From contig NZ_VRLV01000025.1 in NCBI RefSeq assembly GCF_009760925.1, positions 1 through 64,000 on the forward strand: a stretch of 64,000 nt of DNA, read 5' to 3'. Source of the stretch: Nonomuraea typhae (GTDB lineage: Bacteria > Actinomycetota > Actinomycetes > Streptosporangiales > Streptosporangiaceae). The translations under genes were made by a program, and so were the position numbers. This document shows positions 7,405 to 16,444 of the stretch, piece by piece (the first letter of the stretch is position 1; the number at the start of each line of letters is the position of its first letter). The notes beneath the pieces were generated by a model. It worked only from the letters and a program-made list of their open reading frames with translations, was not told the origin of the DNA and searched no databases.

Positions 7405-9178
7405 CCCAGTCCTCGAGCTCGTGGCGGGGCAGCTCCTCGGGCGGGGCGTAGCGCTCCAGCGAGGCCCGGATGCGCTCGGCGTGCGGGCCGTGCTGCCAGG
7501 GCTGGGTGCGCACCAGGACGGGCCGGGTGCCGGAGGCGAAGACGAGGGCGCGGCCCCGGGACAGCGCGGCCAGGTCGGCCACGTCCAGCACGCGCTCGCT
7601 GCGGGTGGCGGCGGTCAGCGAGCGGCCGACGCCCATTCCGCTGCTGCGCTGGACGCTGAGGGAGGTGGTGTCGGCCTCGAAGTCGCCGAGCAGTGCGGCC
7701 AGGTCGCCGAGAAACTTGGTGTCGCTGGCGCCGCCGCCGTAGACGCGCACGTTGGCCGCGCTCCACAGCTTGTTCATGCCGTGCTCGCCCCACACCTCCA
7801 CGCCCTGGGCCCAGGACTGCAGGATGGTCATCAGCACGATGCCGCGGCTGCCGTAGTGGGAGTACAGGTCGGGCAGGTCGCGCCAGCGGCAGACGTTGGC
7901 GGCCTCGTCCAGGCAGCCAAGCATCGGCACGCGCAGCCGGCCGCCGGGCGAGCGGCCAGCCTGGTGCTCGGCGGCCTCGAGGGTGGCCATGGTCAGCGCG
8001 GTGACCAAGGGTCCGGCGGTCCCCTGGCCTTCACGCGAAAGCAGGTACAAAGTGTCGGTGGAGGTCGCGAAGGCGTGCGGGTCGAACTGCGGACGCCCGC
8101 CCCCGCCGGTTCCGGCGCGGTCGTCGGCGTCGGGGGTGACCCAGCGGGTCACCGCCGGGTTGACCAGGCAGCCGATCGCGTTCTTGGCGGTGGCGAAGAT
8201 CCCGGCCCGCTGCTTGTCCGGGTAGTTGATGGTGCCGGCGACGCTTTCGGCGGGCAGCTCGTGGCCGCCGGCGCGCAGCAGGTCGACCGGGACGGTGTCG
8301 GTGGGGTCGGAGGCCCACCGGTACACCGTGGTGATGGGCTCGTTCCCGGACGCGGCCGCCAGCAGCAGGAAGGCCAGCAGCTCCTGGCCAGCGGCGTCGA
8401 AGTAGGCATCGGCCCGGCTGCCGGCGGTGCGGGAGTAGGCGGCGAACACCGCGGCCAGCCGTACCGCCTTGTCGACGTCGGTGACGTACGACAGCGGGTT
8501 CCACCACCAGGTCGGCGGCTCGCCGGTCAGGTCCTGGGGGTCGAAGACCAGGATGCGCCCGCCGTCGGCGCGCACGCCGCGGGTGGCGTCGACCACGTCG
8601 CGCTTGTTGGAGGTCACCACGACCGGGCCCGGGGCGGTCACGATGGCCGGGATAGCGCGCGCCGTGGTCTTGCCAGTCCTGGGTCCCCACACATCGACAT
8701 GTAGATCTTCCCAAGATCCATACAAGGGCTGGCCGGTGGAGATGGCGGCGCCGATGGCGATTCCGGGGGAATCACCGGCCACCTTCAGTCGGGTGGCGGT
8801 GGCCGCGGCGCCTTGCTCGGTGAGCGCGCTGAGCTCGGCACGGCCTGCCAGGTGACGGGCGGCCGCGTCGACCCGGCTGCGGCTGCTCCGGCTCCGCCGC
8901 AGCAGCCAGACAATACATCCCGCGATGACCACCAAAACGGCCGTTTCGGCATATGCCCACCAGGTTGCGGCCGGACCTGGCCAGCGGGTCTTTCCGGTCA
9001 GCAGGGCAAGGGTGAAGGTGAACGGGTTGGCCGGTGGCGCGGCGGTGCCGCCGGTGGCCGCGGCCAGCTGCGCGGCGCTCCACAGCAGGCCGACCAGCAG
9101 GCACCAGACGGTGGTGAGTGCCAGGGCGATCCACGGGGCGAAGTCGCTCGGGCCGCGGTACTTGCGGGTGCTGCTCAC
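7388..9178 (-). CDS. TraG/VirD4-like type IV coupling ATPase
   Basis: A 596-residue coupling protein that would bring the relaxase-DNA complex to the transfer channel. Two N-terminal membrane segments (about residues 15-40 and 78-94) are followed by the ATPase domain. Walker A is WGPRTGKTT (residues 164-172) and Walker B is VPMLGCLDEAANV (417-429), followed by a TraM-recognition-like region with SHYGSRGIVLMTILQSWAQ and the sensor-like ILQS glutamine. The C-terminus is acidic, as in many coupling proteins. The GTG/ATG overlap with the VirB4-like gene upstream shows tight coupling. The length is normal for actinobacterial TraG-type proteins. Confidence 0.88.
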   Translation of the reverse strand: MSSTRKYRGPSDFAPWIALALTTVWCLLVGLLWSAAQLAAATGGTAAPPANPFTFTLALLTGKTRWPGPAATWWAYAETAVLVVIAGCIVWLLRRSRSSRSRVDAAARHLAGRAELSALTEQGAAATATRLKVAGDSPGIAIGAAISTGQPLYGSWEDLHVDVWGPRTGKTTARAIPAIVTAPGPVVVTSNKRDVVDATRGVRADGGRILVFDPQDLTGEPPTWWWNPLSYVTDVDKAVRLAAVFAAYSRTAGSRADAYFDAAGQELLAFLLLAAASGNEPITTVYRWASDPTDTVPVDLLRAGGHELPAESVAGTINYPDKQRAGIFATAKNAIGCLVNPAVTRWVTPDADDRAGTGGGGRPQFDPHAFATSTDTLYLLSREGQGTAGPLVTALTMATLEAAEHQAGRSPGGRLRVPMLGCLDEAANVCRWRDLPDLYSHYGSRGIVLMTILQSWAQGVEVWGEHGMNKLWSAANVRVYGGGASDTKFLGDLAALLGDFEADTTSLSVQRSSGMGVGRSLTAATRSERVLDVADLAALSRGRALVFASGTRPVLVRTQPWQHGPHAERIRASLERYAPPEELPRHELEDWDADAG

Positions 9179-10704
9179 CAGTCCCCCTCGATCCGCGCCG
9201 CCTCGATGCCTGCGGCGGAGCCTGTCGGCGCGTTCGCGCCGGCGATGGCCGGTGAGGCCGTGGTCGTGCTCCAGCGCTTGTTGGTGTCGTTGACGGCGAG
9301 CTCGGCGTGGGTGAGATCGACGTGGAAGGGGATGCCCGGGCGCCCGCCCACCTTCACCAGGAACTTGCCTCTGCCCGGCGGGTCGCCGTCACGGTCGCGG
9401 GCGCTGTCCCAGCTGGGCGGGGTGGACCAGTCCACGATCATGCGTTGCTCGTGCGCGGACATGCGCACTACCTGGGTGAGGGAGGCCATTTCGGCTTCGG
9501 GCAGGCCGGCGCAGATGACCATGCCGGCGCGTTCGGCGAAGCCGCGGGCCTTGAGCCGGTCGGCTTCATCCGCCAGGGCGAGCAGGTCGCTCATGGTGTG
9601 GGTGATCATTGCCTGGCCGACGCCTCGTTGCCGGTTGAGCCGGGTGAGCGCGTCGACCCGGTCGACCAGGCCGCGCCCGGCCCGCAGCACCCGCCACAGC
9701 TCATCCAGGACGACCCAGAAGCGGCGCTGCGGCGCCAGCCCGGCATCGGCCAGGGCGTGGGCGGCCTCGATCGCGCCGAACCCCTCCGACCAGCAGGCGA
9801 GCAGGACCGCGGCCTGCAGCTCGGCGTCGGATTCGTCGATGCCGGAGATGTCGATGCAGGATCCGGCGGGGGTGTCGAGGTGGATCGGGGTCGTGGTGGC
9901 GCGGGCGAAGGCGTCGCCCAGCGGGCCGTCGAGCAGCCCGAGCAGGGAGGCGTGCAGGGGGTCGACGACCTGCCGGTAGCGCTCGTCGCTGCCGCGGGCC
10001 AGGGTGACCGCGCGCACCGGGTCGGGCCCGGCGTCGATCACGTTGATCAGGTCGGGCAGGATCGGCACGCCGTGGTGGCGTTCGTCCAGCACGCGCAGGG
10101 CGGCCGACAACACGGTGCGCTCGGTGTCGGCCAGCGGCTGCCCGCGCACGATGGTGACGAGCGCGGAGACGGCGTTGAGGCGGCGGCCGTGGGCGTCGGC
10201 CAGCAGCCGGGCACGGTCATGGCCGGACAGGCGGGCGGCGGCGGCGCCGATCTCACCGGGGTCGAGCACGTTGAGCGAGCCGAGGCCGCGGCCGAGTTTG
10301 ACGATCTGGCCGCCCATCGCGGCGATCAGGTCGGCGTAGTCGGGCTTGAGATCGCCCAGGATGAGCGGGATCACGCCGTATCCGGCCAGGCCGACGACCT
10401 GCCGCCGCACCAGGGTGCTCTTCCCCAAGCCCGGACGGCCGAGAACTAGCTCGGATGGATTGTGGATCAGCCTGGCGCGCTGGAACCAGCTGATCGGGTC
10501 GCAGCACAGCGCGGTGCCGCTGGTCAGGTCACGGCCGACCGGGACGCCGATCATCGGGGTGCCGGCGCCGACGCCGAACGGCCACATCCCGCAGACTTGC
10601 ACGCTGGTGCCGCGCCACTCCGGGGGTGCTTCGACGTAGGAGGCGCGGCCGCCGCCGCGGCCGGGGTAGCCGCGCGGGCCGGGCTGGCGCAGGTGCAGGC
10701 TCAC
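9175..10704 (-). CDS. VirB4-like transfer ATPase
   Basis: A 509-residue ATPase of the VirB4/TraC class as found in actinobacterial type IV secretion-like loci. Walker A is LGRPGLGKSTLVRR (residues 88-101), the LGDLKPDY segment follows, and Walker B is RRFWVVLDELWRVL (327-340). The motif NRQRGVGQAMITHTMSDLLAL resembles the Gln-containing sensor region of VirB4. No membrane helix is apparent; the protein is predicted to be cytoplasmic and membrane-associated. It overlaps the coupling-protein start by 4 bp and the SCO6880-like gene by 4 bp, the second of three tightly stacked genes. Confidence 0.85.
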   Translation of the reverse strand: MSLHLRQPGPRGYPGRGGGRASYVEAPPEWRGTSVQVCGMWPFGVGAGTPMIGVPVGRDLTSGTALCCDPISWFQRARLIHNPSELVLGRPGLGKSTLVRRQVVGLAGYGVIPLILGDLKPDYADLIAAMGGQIVKLGRGLGSLNVLDPGEIGAAAARLSGHDRARLLADAHGRRLNAVSALVTIVRGQPLADTERTVLSAALRVLDERHHGVPILPDLINVIDAGPDPVRAVTLARGSDERYRQVVDPLHASLLGLLDGPLGDAFARATTTPIHLDTPAGSCIDISGIDESDAELQAAVLLACWSEGFGAIEAAHALADAGLAPQRRFWVVLDELWRVLRAGRGLVDRVDALTRLNRQRGVGQAMITHTMSDLLALADEADRLKARGFAERAGMVICAGLPEAEMASLTQVVRMSAHEQRMIVDWSTPPSWDSARDRDGDPPGRGKFLVKVGGRPGIPFHVDLTHAELAVNDTNKRWSTTTASPAIAGANAPTGSAAGIEAARIEGDW

Positions 10705-12191
10705 ATCGCCTCCCGGATGGTCTGGGGCACCTGCAGATGGTCGGGCAGCACCAGGCCGAGCGGCAGCGCCGCGGCGAAGGCGGGAGCCTGGGCGCCGTAC
10801 ATGCGGCGCAGCCGGATGCGGGCCGGTGGGGCGAGCACGTCGATCGCGGCGGCGGCCGCGGGCAGGTCCTCAAGGGTGGGGACGGTGGCGGTCACCAGCA
10901 TCGCGAAGCGGACCAGGCCGGCGCCCTTGGCCTCTTCGCGGGCGGACTGGTCGGCGGCGGCCACCGCGACGCTGTCGCGGGCGGCGGCGTGGGCGCCGCC
11001 CAGCCGGAAGCGCGCGTCGCGCCGGTCGCGTTCGACCAGCCGGGCCGCGCTGGCTGGATCGTAGGGGCGATACAGCAGGGCGACGCGTTTGCGGGTGATG
11101 TCGCGGTGGGGTGCCAGCAGCTCGGTGAGCACGCCGGACAGCACCTCGCCGCGGGGGGCTTCGGACATGCCCCAGGTGACGGAGATGCCGGAGTCGTGCC
11201 GGTAGTGGTCCCAGCTCTCCTGGGCGGCGGCCGGGCCGACCTGTTCCCAGGCCAGGCCGATCGGGTGGCCAGCCGAGCGGGCCGACTCCAGCATCTGGTG
11301 GCAGGCCGGGTCGTAGGCGATGCGGATGGCTTCGGCCAGCTCGCTGCTGGTCATCGGGCGGACCGCGCCGGCGCCGGTCATGCTCAGCCCTGCGGTCAGG
11401 CCGGGCAGGCGGGTGCCGACCTCGCGGGCCATCGCCTCGGTGCTGCGGCGCCGGCCGCCGCGCGGGGCGGCCGCGTAGGTGACCGCGATCCGGGTGGAGA
11501 CCTGGGCCGAGCCGGCCGGGTAGGTGCGCACCACGTCGGACAGCACCGCCGCGGCCAGCTCGGGGGCGTCCGGCGACAGGTTGCCGTGGACCTCCCGCTC
11601 CAGCCGGGTGCCCAGATCAGGCGCGGTCTCGATGACGACGCTGGCGGCCACCAGCGCCGGCTCGTAGGCCAGCGCCGCCAGCCATTGCCCCCAGTAAGCG
11701 ACCCAGGTGTCGACCTGGTCGGCGTCGACCAGGGCCGCACCGTCCGCGCTGGCTTCGAACACGGCCGTGTAGTGGCCGGTTGCCGGGACGACGATGAGGC
11801 CGAAGTCGCGGCCGTAGCTGTCGGTGGCGTTCACCATGGTGGAGGCGGCGGCAAGGCCGGGCAGCTGGAACTGGCCGGCGTAGCTCAGCCCGAGCGGCCC
11901 GGAGCGGTACAGGTGCTGGCCGGCCCGTCGGCCGCGCAGCCACGACAGCCAGGTGGTCACCGTCTGCAGGCCAGTGCGGCCGTTGCGGTCGCGCAGCAGC
12001 ATCGGCAACAGCGCACACGCGATGCACGCGGCCAGGATCAGGGCGGCCAGCAGCGAGAACATCATGGTGATCACGCACGCCACCAGGCCGCCGAGCAGCA
12101 GCAGCGTGCCCACCAGGCCCAGCTGACCGATTCCCGGCGAGGTGGGCTTGCGCCAGTTGCCGTAGGTGCGATCACTGTCAGCGGGAGCCAT
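10701..12191 (-). CDS. SCO6880-like transfer protein with N-terminal membrane helices
   Basis: A 496-residue protein. The ATG at 12191 follows a GGAGG-type site; the frame is open further upstream but only as low-complexity shadow sequence. Two membrane helices (residues about 21-42 and 44-60, PrgI-like) precede a long soluble region beginning RDRNGRTGLQTVTTWLSWLRGRRAGQHLYRSGPLG. The order PrgI-like helices, SCO6880 region and then a separate VirB4 ATPase is normal for actinobacterial transfer loci, where the pieces together replace VirB3/VirB4. I assign it from this layout and its typical YRSGPLG region; the family function is scaffold-like and unproven. Confidence 0.75.
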   Translation of the reverse strand: MAPADSDRTYGNWRKPTSPGIGQLGLVGTLLLLGGLVACVITMMFSLLAALILAACIACALLPMLLRDRNGRTGLQTVTTWLSWLRGRRAGQHLYRSGPLGLSYAGQFQLPGLAAASTMVNATDSYGRDFGLIVVPATGHYTAVFEASADGAALVDADQVDTWVAYWGQWLAALAYEPALVAASVVIETAPDLGTRLEREVHGNLSPDAPELAAAVLSDVVRTYPAGSAQVSTRIAVTYAAAPRGGRRRSTEAMAREVGTRLPGLTAGLSMTGAGAVRPMTSSELAEAIRIAYDPACHQMLESARSAGHPIGLAWEQVGPAAAQESWDHYRHDSGISVTWGMSEAPRGEVLSGVLTELLAPHRDITRKRVALLYRPYDPASAARLVERDRRDARFRLGGAHAAARDSVAVAAADQSAREEAKGAGLVRFAMLVTATVPTLEDLPAAAAAIDVLAPPARIRLRRMYGAQAPAFAAALPLGLVLPDHLQVPQTIREAM

Positions 12192-13512
12192 CGGGTCCTC
12201 CTGGGGGCTCGGTGCTGCGGGCGGCTCGCCGGCGCGCGGCGCCGGTGGCCTTGACGGCCGCCTGGCCGGCGGCGATGACCGGCCCGGCGGCCGCGCCCGC
12301 CGCGCTGGCGGACGCGGCGCTCTTGCCGGCCGCGCCCGCCGTACCGGCCGTGCCAGAGGCGGTTGGGGTTGGGCGGCGTGAGGCGGCCGCGGAGGGCGCG
12401 GTGCCGGAGGCCTGTCCGGTGCCGGGCCCGGACGGTTGCGGGCTGGCGGTGCGCGCGCCGCGGGGCCCGTGGCCCGGGCCGCCTCCACCGGACGGCGGGC
12501 CGGAGCCGTGGCGGCCGCCGAGCATGGGCAGCGCACGGGCTCCGGTCGCCACCCCGGCACCCACCGTGGCCGCGCCGCCGCCCCCGCCACCGGTGCCGGC
12601 CGCAGTGACCGCCGGGGTCAAAAAGCGCATCAGCGCGGGCAGCGCCACCACCGCCAGCGCGATCATGACCAGGCCGGACATCTGCGCCAGCGCGCTGTTG
12701 GGCGTGCCCATCGCGACGAACGCGTAGGCGTAGATGGTCGAGGCGGCCGGCTTGTACAGATCGAAGGCCACCCCCCACACCACCACCCGCACCAGCCAGG
12801 TCCGGCCCGAGGCGCTGGTGGCCAGCGCGGCCGCCAGCGGCAACGCTCCGGCCAGCAGCCCGAGCAGGGCGATGCGGGCCAACATCAGCACGATCTGCAG
12901 GAGGCACGAGAGGATCGACAGCAACGCCAGGATGATCATGAGGCCGGGGGTGAGGGTCAGCGCCTGGAAGGACGCCAGCCGGGTGATCGCTCCGCTGAAA
13001 TCGGCGTCGTCCAGCGCCTGGTGAATGATCCAGTGCGAGTAGGCGTCGCCGGCCTCGGTCAGCAGCGACAGCACCGCGGTGCCGCAGCCGGTCACCACCG
13101 CCAGCGTCAGCAGCCCGGTGGCGGCCTGCGCGGCCGGCTCGGCGCGCCGCTGGATGGCGAGCTTTCCGGCGGCCAGCAGCAGCCCGAGCACCGCCAGCAG
13201 GGCGACATACCAGTGGGTGCGCTCCTGCAGCCAGGCCACCGGACCGGAGCTGTCGGACAGGGTGGGCGTGGGGGTAGTGGCCCAGAAGGTGGCCATCATC
13301 CCCAAGGCCTTGATCTGTGCCTGCTGGAAAGCTTCGGCCAGCTCGTTGATGACGCTGCCGGCGACGCTGCCGACCGCGCCGCTGATGCCGGCGCAGATCG
13401 CGTCCGCGCCCGGCAGGTCGCAGACACCGCCTCCGCCGGGGGTCTGCGGCGGGGGCGGCGTCGGGGTGAGCGCCAGCACACCCCAGGCCGGGGCGGGCAA
13501 CGGCGTGCTCAT
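12178..13512 (-). CDS. VirB6/TrbL-like polytopic membrane protein
   Basis: A 444-residue membrane protein starting at the ATG at 13512. Residues 95-330 contain about six to seven hydrophobic helices (for example VALLAVLGLLLAAGKLA and LTPGLMIILALLSILSCLLQIVLML). A long glycine-, alanine- and proline-rich C-terminal tail of about 110 residues follows. Size, topology and place between the small membrane proteins and the SCO6880-like protein fit the VirB6/TrbL channel component. The tail overlaps the next gene by 14 bp. The N-terminus carries a short Cys-containing CDLPGADAICAG segment before the first helix. Confidence 0.75.
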   Translation of the reverse strand: MSTPLPAPAWGVLALTPTPPPPQTPGGGGVCDLPGADAICAGISGAVGSVAGSVINELAEAFQQAQIKALGMMATFWATTPTPTLSDSSGPVAWLQERTHWYVALLAVLGLLLAAGKLAIQRRAEPAAQAATGLLTLAVVTGCGTAVLSLLTEAGDAYSHWIIHQALDDADFSGAITRLASFQALTLTPGLMIILALLSILSCLLQIVLMLARIALLGLLAGALPLAAALATSASGRTWLVRVVVWGVAFDLYKPAASTIYAYAFVAMGTPNSALAQMSGLVMIALAVVALPALMRFLTPAVTAAGTGGGGGGAATVGAGVATGARALPMLGGRHGSGPPSGGGGPGHGPRGARTASPQPSGPGTGQASGTAPSAAASRRPTPTASGTAGTAGAAGKSAASASAAGAAAGPVIAAGQAAVKATGAARRRAARSTEPPGGPDGSR

Positions 13513-14282
13513 ACGCCCGCCCAGGGGACGAACCCGGCCAGCGAGCTCAACGCCTGCAGGCTGGGGCTGATGCTGCCGTCCGGCTGCAGCTGCAGCCGCC
13601 AATCGGCGCCGTCCCACACCACCGTGACCGTGTTGACCTGCAGGTGCCCGGTGGCCGCGAAGCGGCTGACCAGCTGGATGGTGGCGACCTGCGGGGTGTA
13701 GGAGGCGATCGCGTATCCGGCGAGCTGGCCGTAGCCGCCGCCCGTCCGGCTGGTGTCGGCGCGGATGCGCGCCCGCTGGGCCACGTACGCATCCCGGCCG
13801 GGTCCGGGGACCACCTGCAGCTCGACCACCTGCCGCCAGTCGTCGGCCAGGACGAAGCGCGTGCACAGCTGCCAGGCGGCGATCAGGGCGCCGGGCGGCG
13901 TGTGCGCGAAGCAGCGGGCCACCTCGCCCTCGACACGGTGCGGGCCGTGCAGGCGCGAGGCGGGCTGGGCGACCCCGTGGAACACGCTCCAGGTGACGTC
14001 GGCCGGAGGCTGGGCCGGCAACGCTTGCGCCCCGGGGGCGGCGATCGGGCACCGGCCGCCATCAGGCTCGGAGCCAGCCGCCGCAGCAGGGGATGCCGGG
14101 GAGGCCGTCGAGGTCGGGCGGGCAGACGGCCGGTTGGCTTCGGAAGCGCGATCGGGCAGCACGAGGGCGACCACGGCCAGGACGACCAGCAGCGCGACGA
14201 AGGCCGCGGCCCACCAAAATCCCGGGCTACGCCAGGGCGAGCGCGGCGCGCCGGGCGCGGGATGCCGGACGGACGGGGTCAC
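13509..14282 (-). CDS. Conjugal transfer protein, single-pass, TcpC/VirB8-like in layout
   Basis: A 257-residue protein starting at a GTG (14282) that overlaps the stop of the gene upstream. One membrane helix (WWAAAFVALLVVLAVVALVL, about residues 19-40) is followed by a proline/serine/alanine linker and an extracellular domain of about 170 residues. The later part (TSRTGGGYGQLAGYAIASYTPQVATIQLVSRF and VNTVTVVWDGADWRLQL) resembles NTF2-like conjugation proteins of the TcpC/VirB8 class. I cannot confirm the fold by eye. The position just before the VirB6-like gene supports a channel role. Confidence 0.65.
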   Translation of the reverse strand: MTPSVRHPAPGAPRSPWRSPGFWWAAAFVALLVVLAVVALVLPDRASEANRPSARPTSTASPASPAAAAGSEPDGGRCPIAAPGAQALPAQPPADVTWSVFHGVAQPASRLHGPHRVEGEVARCFAHTPPGALIAAWQLCTRFVLADDWRQVVELQVVPGPGRDAYVAQRARIRADTSRTGGGYGQLAGYAIASYTPQVATIQLVSRFAATGHLQVNTVTVVWDGADWRLQLQPDGSISPSLQALSSLAGFVPWAGV

Positions 14283-14584
14283 GTGAGTAGCGCCCCCACC
14301 AGGCCGGAGGCCGAGCCGACCAGCACGCAGGAGGCCATCACCCAGGCCAGCCCGGCCGCGTGCTGGCCGCCTTCGCCGCGGTGATGCACGATCGCCATCC
14401 GACCCGCTACGCCGAGCACGCCGGCCACACACGCGCCGGTCACGATCCAGGCCGCCCAGCCGAGCGCCGTCAGCAGCTTCTCCGAGCCGGGCGGAGGAGT
14501 GCCGGTGCCGGGGTCGGGGATGGCGGGCGCCAGCATCGCGTGGACGTCGCCGAGCAGGGGCAGATGCGCCACTAGGTGGGTCAC
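14279..14584 (-). CDS. Small membrane protein of the transfer operon
   Basis: A 101-residue protein beginning at a GTG (14584) overlapping the upstream stop as GTGA, and ending inside the next gene's start. Two hydrophobic helices (LGWAAWIVTGACVAGVLGVAGRMAI and AAGLAWVMASCVLVGSASGLVGALL) form a hairpin. Small two-helix proteins of this type stand in the VirB2/VirB3-like position of actinobacterial transfer loci; that assignment is inferred from place and size only. Confidence 0.7.
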   Translation of the reverse strand: MTHLVAHLPLLGDVHAMLAPAIPDPGTGTPPPGSEKLLTALGWAAWIVTGACVAGVLGVAGRMAIVHHRGEGGQHAAGLAWVMASCVLVGSASGLVGALLT

Positions 14585-15147
14585 GAGGATCCTCCGGTGC
14601 GGTGGTGGTCGGTGATGTGATTCAGGTCGGTGGCCAGCTGGGCGTAGGCGGCGGGCAGCCGTACCTGGCCAGGTGGGTCGCCGCGGCGCAGTGCCTCGAC
14701 CCAGGGCAGCTGCCACACGCGGGGCAGGCCGCCGGAGACCAGGGCCAGCAGTTCGCGCAGCGGGCGGGGCAGTCGTCCGGGCGCGTCCGCCACCGCCACC
14801 AGCCCGATCAGCTGGACGTCGGGGGGCAGGGACCCGGAGGCCCACTGCCGCGCGGCCACCTGGGCAGCACGCAGGCCCCCGGCGTGCGTGCGCGCGATCA
14901 GCACCACCTGGCAGCGCTCCCCGGCGGGCGGGACCGGCCAGTAGCGGCCGGCGTTCCCGCCGCGGCGCACGACATTCGCCAGCGTGCTGCAGCCGGCGCC
15001 GCCGTGGCAGCCCAGCCACCACCACGGCGCGAGCCCCACCCCGTCCGGTGTGGGCTGCAGCGGTCGTACCGGCAGTCCCCCGGGGAGATCCGGTACGGCT
15101 CCCGGCTGTGGCTGCGAGGGCAACCCGGAGCGCGGTAGCGGGCTCAT
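14581..15147 (-). CDS. DUF6668-type protein with degenerate P-loop
   Basis: A 188-residue soluble protein, first gene of the minus-strand transfer operon. The segment APWWWLGCHGGAGCSTLANVV looks like a ParA/MinD P-loop (KGGxGKST) in which the catalytic Lys is replaced by Cys. The rest (CQVVLIARTHAGGLRAAQVAARQWASG, VQLIGLVAVADAPGRLPRPLRELLALVSGG) also follows a ParA-like fold. Such proteins recur at the head of actinobacterial transfer operons and I match it to the DUF6668 group. Loss of the Lys suggests it binds but does not hydrolyse nucleotide, or no longer binds it. Confidence 0.7.
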   Translation of the reverse strand: MSPLPRSGLPSQPQPGAVPDLPGGLPVRPLQPTPDGVGLAPWWWLGCHGGAGCSTLANVVRRGGNAGRYWPVPPAGERCQVVLIARTHAGGLRAAQVAARQWASGSLPPDVQLIGLVAVADAPGRLPRPLRELLALVSGGLPRVWQLPWVEALRRGDPPGQVRLPAAYAQLATDLNHITDHHRTGGSS

Positions 15148-15457
15148 CGGCCGCTCCGCGGCCGGTCACGCATTTCGCTTCTCAAAAGCATGCCCATGGG
15201 AATTTACCGAGCCCGCCTGTTTGGTCCGAATATGTAATTGCCCAGGGCGGTCGGATTACTGGCTAACCTGATCGCTGGGCTGTTGGAGAGGTTAAACCTT
15301 ACTGCGGGCCGAATCGCACATCCATGCGTCCTGCCAGGAGAAACAGTGCGGCAACAACGCCCGGAAGAATCCCGGTACGGGTGAATGGCGGGGCTGGCGG
15401 AATAGCTCTCGCGACGTAGGCGGGACGGGGTAGAAAAAGGGCAAGTCGGAACGATTT
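15148..15457. promoter_or_regulatory. Divergent control region of the transfer locus
   Basis: These 310 bases separate the minus-strand transfer operon from the plus-strand hydrolase operon and are more AT-rich than their neighbours (for example around 15180-15300). They should hold both promoters and any operator. I see no clean -35/-10 pair or strong palindrome. An open frame across 15292-15504 on the minus strand overlaps the hydrolase start and looks spurious. Confidence 0.5.
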
Positions 15458-16444
15458 ATGAAGAGCGCCAAGAAAATCGCGCTGATCGCGGCGGCCGCGT
15501 TCATGGCGCTCGTGCTCGCCCTCGTGCTCCTGGCGGGCCTGGGCGGCGGCGGAAACGCTCCCGCCCAGCTGCGCCCAGGCAGCGTGCCTGCCGCCTACCA
15601 GATGTGGATCAGCCTGGCCGGGCAGATGTGCCCCCAGGTCAGCGCCCCCCTCATCGCCGCCCAACTGGAGACCGAAAGCGGCTGGCGCCCGAACGCCCGC
15701 TCCACCTCCGTCCCTCCGGCGCAGGGCCTGGCACAGTTTCTGCCCTCCACCTGGCGCAGTTACGGCCGCGACGACGACGGCGACGGCCTGCTCAGCCCCG
15801 ATGACCCCCAGGACGCCATCATGGCCATGGGCCGCTACGACTGCGCCCTGGCCCGCACCGTCGCTCGGGTCCCGGGCGACGTGACCTCGAACATGCTGGC
15901 CGCCTACAACGCCGGGCCCGGAGCGGTCCTGCACTATCAGGGCATCCCGCCCTACCCCGAGACCCAGGACTACGTCCGCCGTGTCCTGGCCCGAATCCCG
16001 CACTACACCGACACCTCACTCACTGCGGCCGGTGCCACGCGCTTCGGCGGCGCCGTGGTAGCCGCCGCCCAACGCTGGCTCGGTACGCCCTACTCCTGGG
16101 GCGGCGGCGGCCCGCACGGCCCCACCCGCGGTGCCACCGGCATCGGCTTCGATTGCAGCGGCCTGGTCCTGCACGCCGTCTGGGTCGCCTCCGGCGGCCG
16201 CATCCAACTGCCCCACTTCGCCGCCAGCCAGGTCACCCAGTACGGCACGGCGATCCCCCGCACCCAGCTGCTGCCCGGCGACGTCATCGGCATCGACTGG
16301 CGCGACGGCCGCGGCATCGGCCACATCGTCATCTACGCCGGCAGCAGCCAGGTCATCCACGCCCCCCGCACCGGCGACGTCGTCCGCATCGCCCCGCTCA
16401 CCAACTTCGCCTCGGCCACGTGGACCATCCGGAGATACGCATGA
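15458..16444 (+). CDS. Lytic transglycosylase / NlpC-P60 endopeptidase fusion
   Basis: A 328-residue secreted or membrane-anchored cell-wall hydrolase that would open the peptidoglycan for the transfer channel, as VirB1-like proteins do. An N-terminal hydrophobic segment (residues 7-28) is the signal or anchor. The transglycosylase domain spans about 45-185, with the LETESGW motif (catalytic Glu73) and MLAAYNAGPGAV. The NlpC/P60 domain runs from about 195 to the end with the Cys233-His289-His301 triad (FDCSGLV, GIGHIVIY, IHAPR). The next gene starts on its stop codon. Confidence 0.88.
   Translation: MKSAKKIALIAAAAFMALVLALVLLAGLGGGGNAPAQLRPGSVPAAYQMWISLAGQMCPQVSAPLIAAQLETESGWRPNARSTSVPPAQGLAQFLPSTWRSYGRDDDGDGLLSPDDPQDAIMAMGRYDCALARTVARVPGDVTSNMLAAYNAGPGAVLHYQGIPPYPETQDYVRRVLARIPHYTDTSLTAAGATRFGGAVVAAAQRWLGTPYSWGGGGPHGPTRGATGIGFDCSGLVLHAVWVASGGRIQLPHFAASQVTQYGTAIPRTQLLPGDVIGIDWRDGRGIGHIVIYAGSSQVIHAPRTGDVVRIAPLTNFASATWTIRRYA

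Noticed and set aside
7373..8704. Long plus-strand frame opposite the coupling protein
   Set aside because: It is an antisense shadow of the coupling ATPase caused by high GC in third positions; no domain can be read in it. The same holds for other antisense frames, such as 10626-12254 and 34130-35656.
15292..15504. Minus-strand frame in the divergent promoter region
   Set aside because: It overlaps the start of the hydrolase gene, lacks a ribosome site and has unlikely composition.
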